Of a DNA stretch of 64,000 nt, positions 63,494 through 64,000 are shown one piece after another. The notes below the pieces were generated by a model. That model was not told the origin of the DNA. It did not search any database and worked only from the letters and a program-made list of their open reading frames with translations. How positions within the stretch are numbered: position 1 is the first letter of the stretch; each line of letters starts with the position of its first letter. This DNA comes from Hyphomicrobiales bacterium (GTDB lineage Bacteria > Pseudomonadota > Alphaproteobacteria > Rhodospirillales > JACKKN01). Position numbers and translations under genes: made by a program. The stretch lies in assembly GCA_024236415.1 (NCBI GenBank), contig JACKKN010000003.1, positions 1-64,000 on the forward strand, read 5' to 3'.

Positions 63494-64000
63494 TCAGTGC
63501 CCCTCGCCGGTGCCCGGGGCGAAGGTCACCTCCAGGCGGCGGGCCACCGGGGGCGGGTTCTCCATGCGCGCCTTGAAGCCGATCTTGCCGCCCGGGTCCA
63601 GGCGCGGCTTCAGGGGCTTCAGGTTGACGGCGTGCACCTCCTCGTTGCCCTCGTCGTAGAGGACGACCCGGATCAGCGGCACCGCCAGGGGCTGGTCCGA
63701 CACGTTGACCACCTCGCCGCGCACGATCAGGATGTCCGCGTTGCCGGCCACCTCGCGGTCCGACACCACCTCGCGGATCTCCAGGCCGGCGCCCAGGGGC
63801 GGATGGCCCAGGCCCACCATCTCGTAGAGGCCGGCCATGGCCGGCACCGCGGCCACCACCGCGTCCTTGGCCAGGTACAGCCCGGCCAGGATCGCCAGCA
63901 CCACGGCCAGGACGGCGCCGCCGATGATCAGCGGCCCCTTGCCGCCGCCTTCGTCGGCGCGCGGCGCGTCGGCGGTCAGCACCTGGGGAATGGGCTCGGG
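63494..64000 (-). CDS. DUF3426 / zinc-ribbon family protein (5' end cut by window)
   Basis: The frame is open to the window edge, so the N-terminus, probably an MJ0042-type zinc ribbon, is missing. What is seen is a transmembrane helix (GPLIIGGAVLAVVLAILAGLYL), then a beta-rich DUF3426 domain with the pattern VRGEVVNVSDQPLAVPLIRVVLYDEG. The family consists of single-pass membrane proteins of unknown role, often next to ftsEX. It ends convergent with the DUF4175 gene across the paired palindromes. Confidence 0.75.
   Translation of the reverse strand, partial: PEPIPQVLTADAPRADEGGGKGPLIIGGAVLAVVLAILAGLYLAKDAVVAAVPAMAGLYEMVGLGHPPLGAGLEIREVVSDREVAGNADILIVRGEVVNVSDQPLAVPLIRVVLYDEGNEEVHAVNLKPLKPRLDPGGKIGFKARMENPPPVARRLEVTFAPGTGEGH

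Overview
The window is a very GC-rich, densely packed stretch of bacterial chromosome. It most likely comes from an alphaproteobacterium of the Rhodospirillales type. This rests on four things: the ethylmalonyl-CoA pathway genes (ccr, ecm, mcd); a Zur box of the alphaproteobacterial form; the order tlpA / argH - lptM-like - lysA - DUF4175; and a DUF1127 protein. The taxon is an inference from gene content, because no rRNA gene is present.

Layout. 1-3.6 kb: end of a surface-polysaccharide cluster (two glycosyltransferases and an asparagine-synthase-type amidotransferase). 3.7-5.1 kb: a periplasmic thioredoxin-fold protein and a Sel1-repeat protein. 5.1-7.2 kb: a small island of phage-like and unknown genes with less extreme base composition. 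7.4-8.75 kb: a dihydroorotase-family gene. 8.75-9.18 kb: a cluster of dispersed palindromic repeats. 9.2-12.6 kb: kynurenine pathway genes kynB-kynU-kynA and a GntR/FCD regulator. 12.7-14.6 kb: an FAD-linked D-2-hydroxyacid dehydrogenase and rpmB. 14.8-19.9 kb: a zinc region (NicO permease, DUF1007 protein, znuA; divergently zur-znuC-znuB) with a clear Zur box. 19.9-22.2 kb: a Bcr/CflA drug exporter and a threonine aldolase. 22.2-25.6 kb: a CbrA-like transporter-histidine kinase with a small membrane partner and a single-domain response regulator. 25.9-31.1 kb: a Liv-type ABC importer. 31.4-40.9 kb: an XRE/ScfR-type regulator, an AraC regulator and an acyl-CoA oxidation set (fadD, acyl-CoA dehydrogenase, ETF-QO) followed by an MFS transporter. 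40.9-47.7 kb: ethylmalonyl-CoA genes mcd, ccr and, divergently, ecm. 47.8-54.5 kb: a hypothetical gene, a tiny ORF, a benzoate-CoA-ligase-like gene, a DUF4405 membrane protein, a MarR regulator, an aminopeptidase P and a DUF1127 gene. 54.7-57.7 kb: a lipoprotein, an ADP-ribosylglycohydrolase, an EEP-family hydrolase and a TlpA-like thioredoxin. 57.7-64 kb: argH, an LptM-like lipoprotein, lysA, a DUF4175 protein and a DUF3426 protein cut by the window edge.

How the genes fit together. Fatty acids activated by FadD are oxidised by the acyl-CoA dehydrogenase, with electrons passed through ETF-QO. The C4 product crotonyl-CoA can then be carboxylated and rearranged by Ccr, Ecm and Mcd to assimilate C2 units. 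The XRE regulator is of the family that controls short-chain acyl-CoA metabolism.

The most unusual observation is at ccr. The last 51 nt of the gene, including the stop codon, are repeated exactly 1.4 kb downstream. The two copies flank a decayed archaeal-type ATPase (DUF234) gene that separates ccr from mcd. Other points of note are a degenerate histidine-kinase dimerisation helix inside the XRE regulator, a His-rich tail on the ZnuC ATPase, and several families of intergenic palindromes that always occur as inverted pairs.
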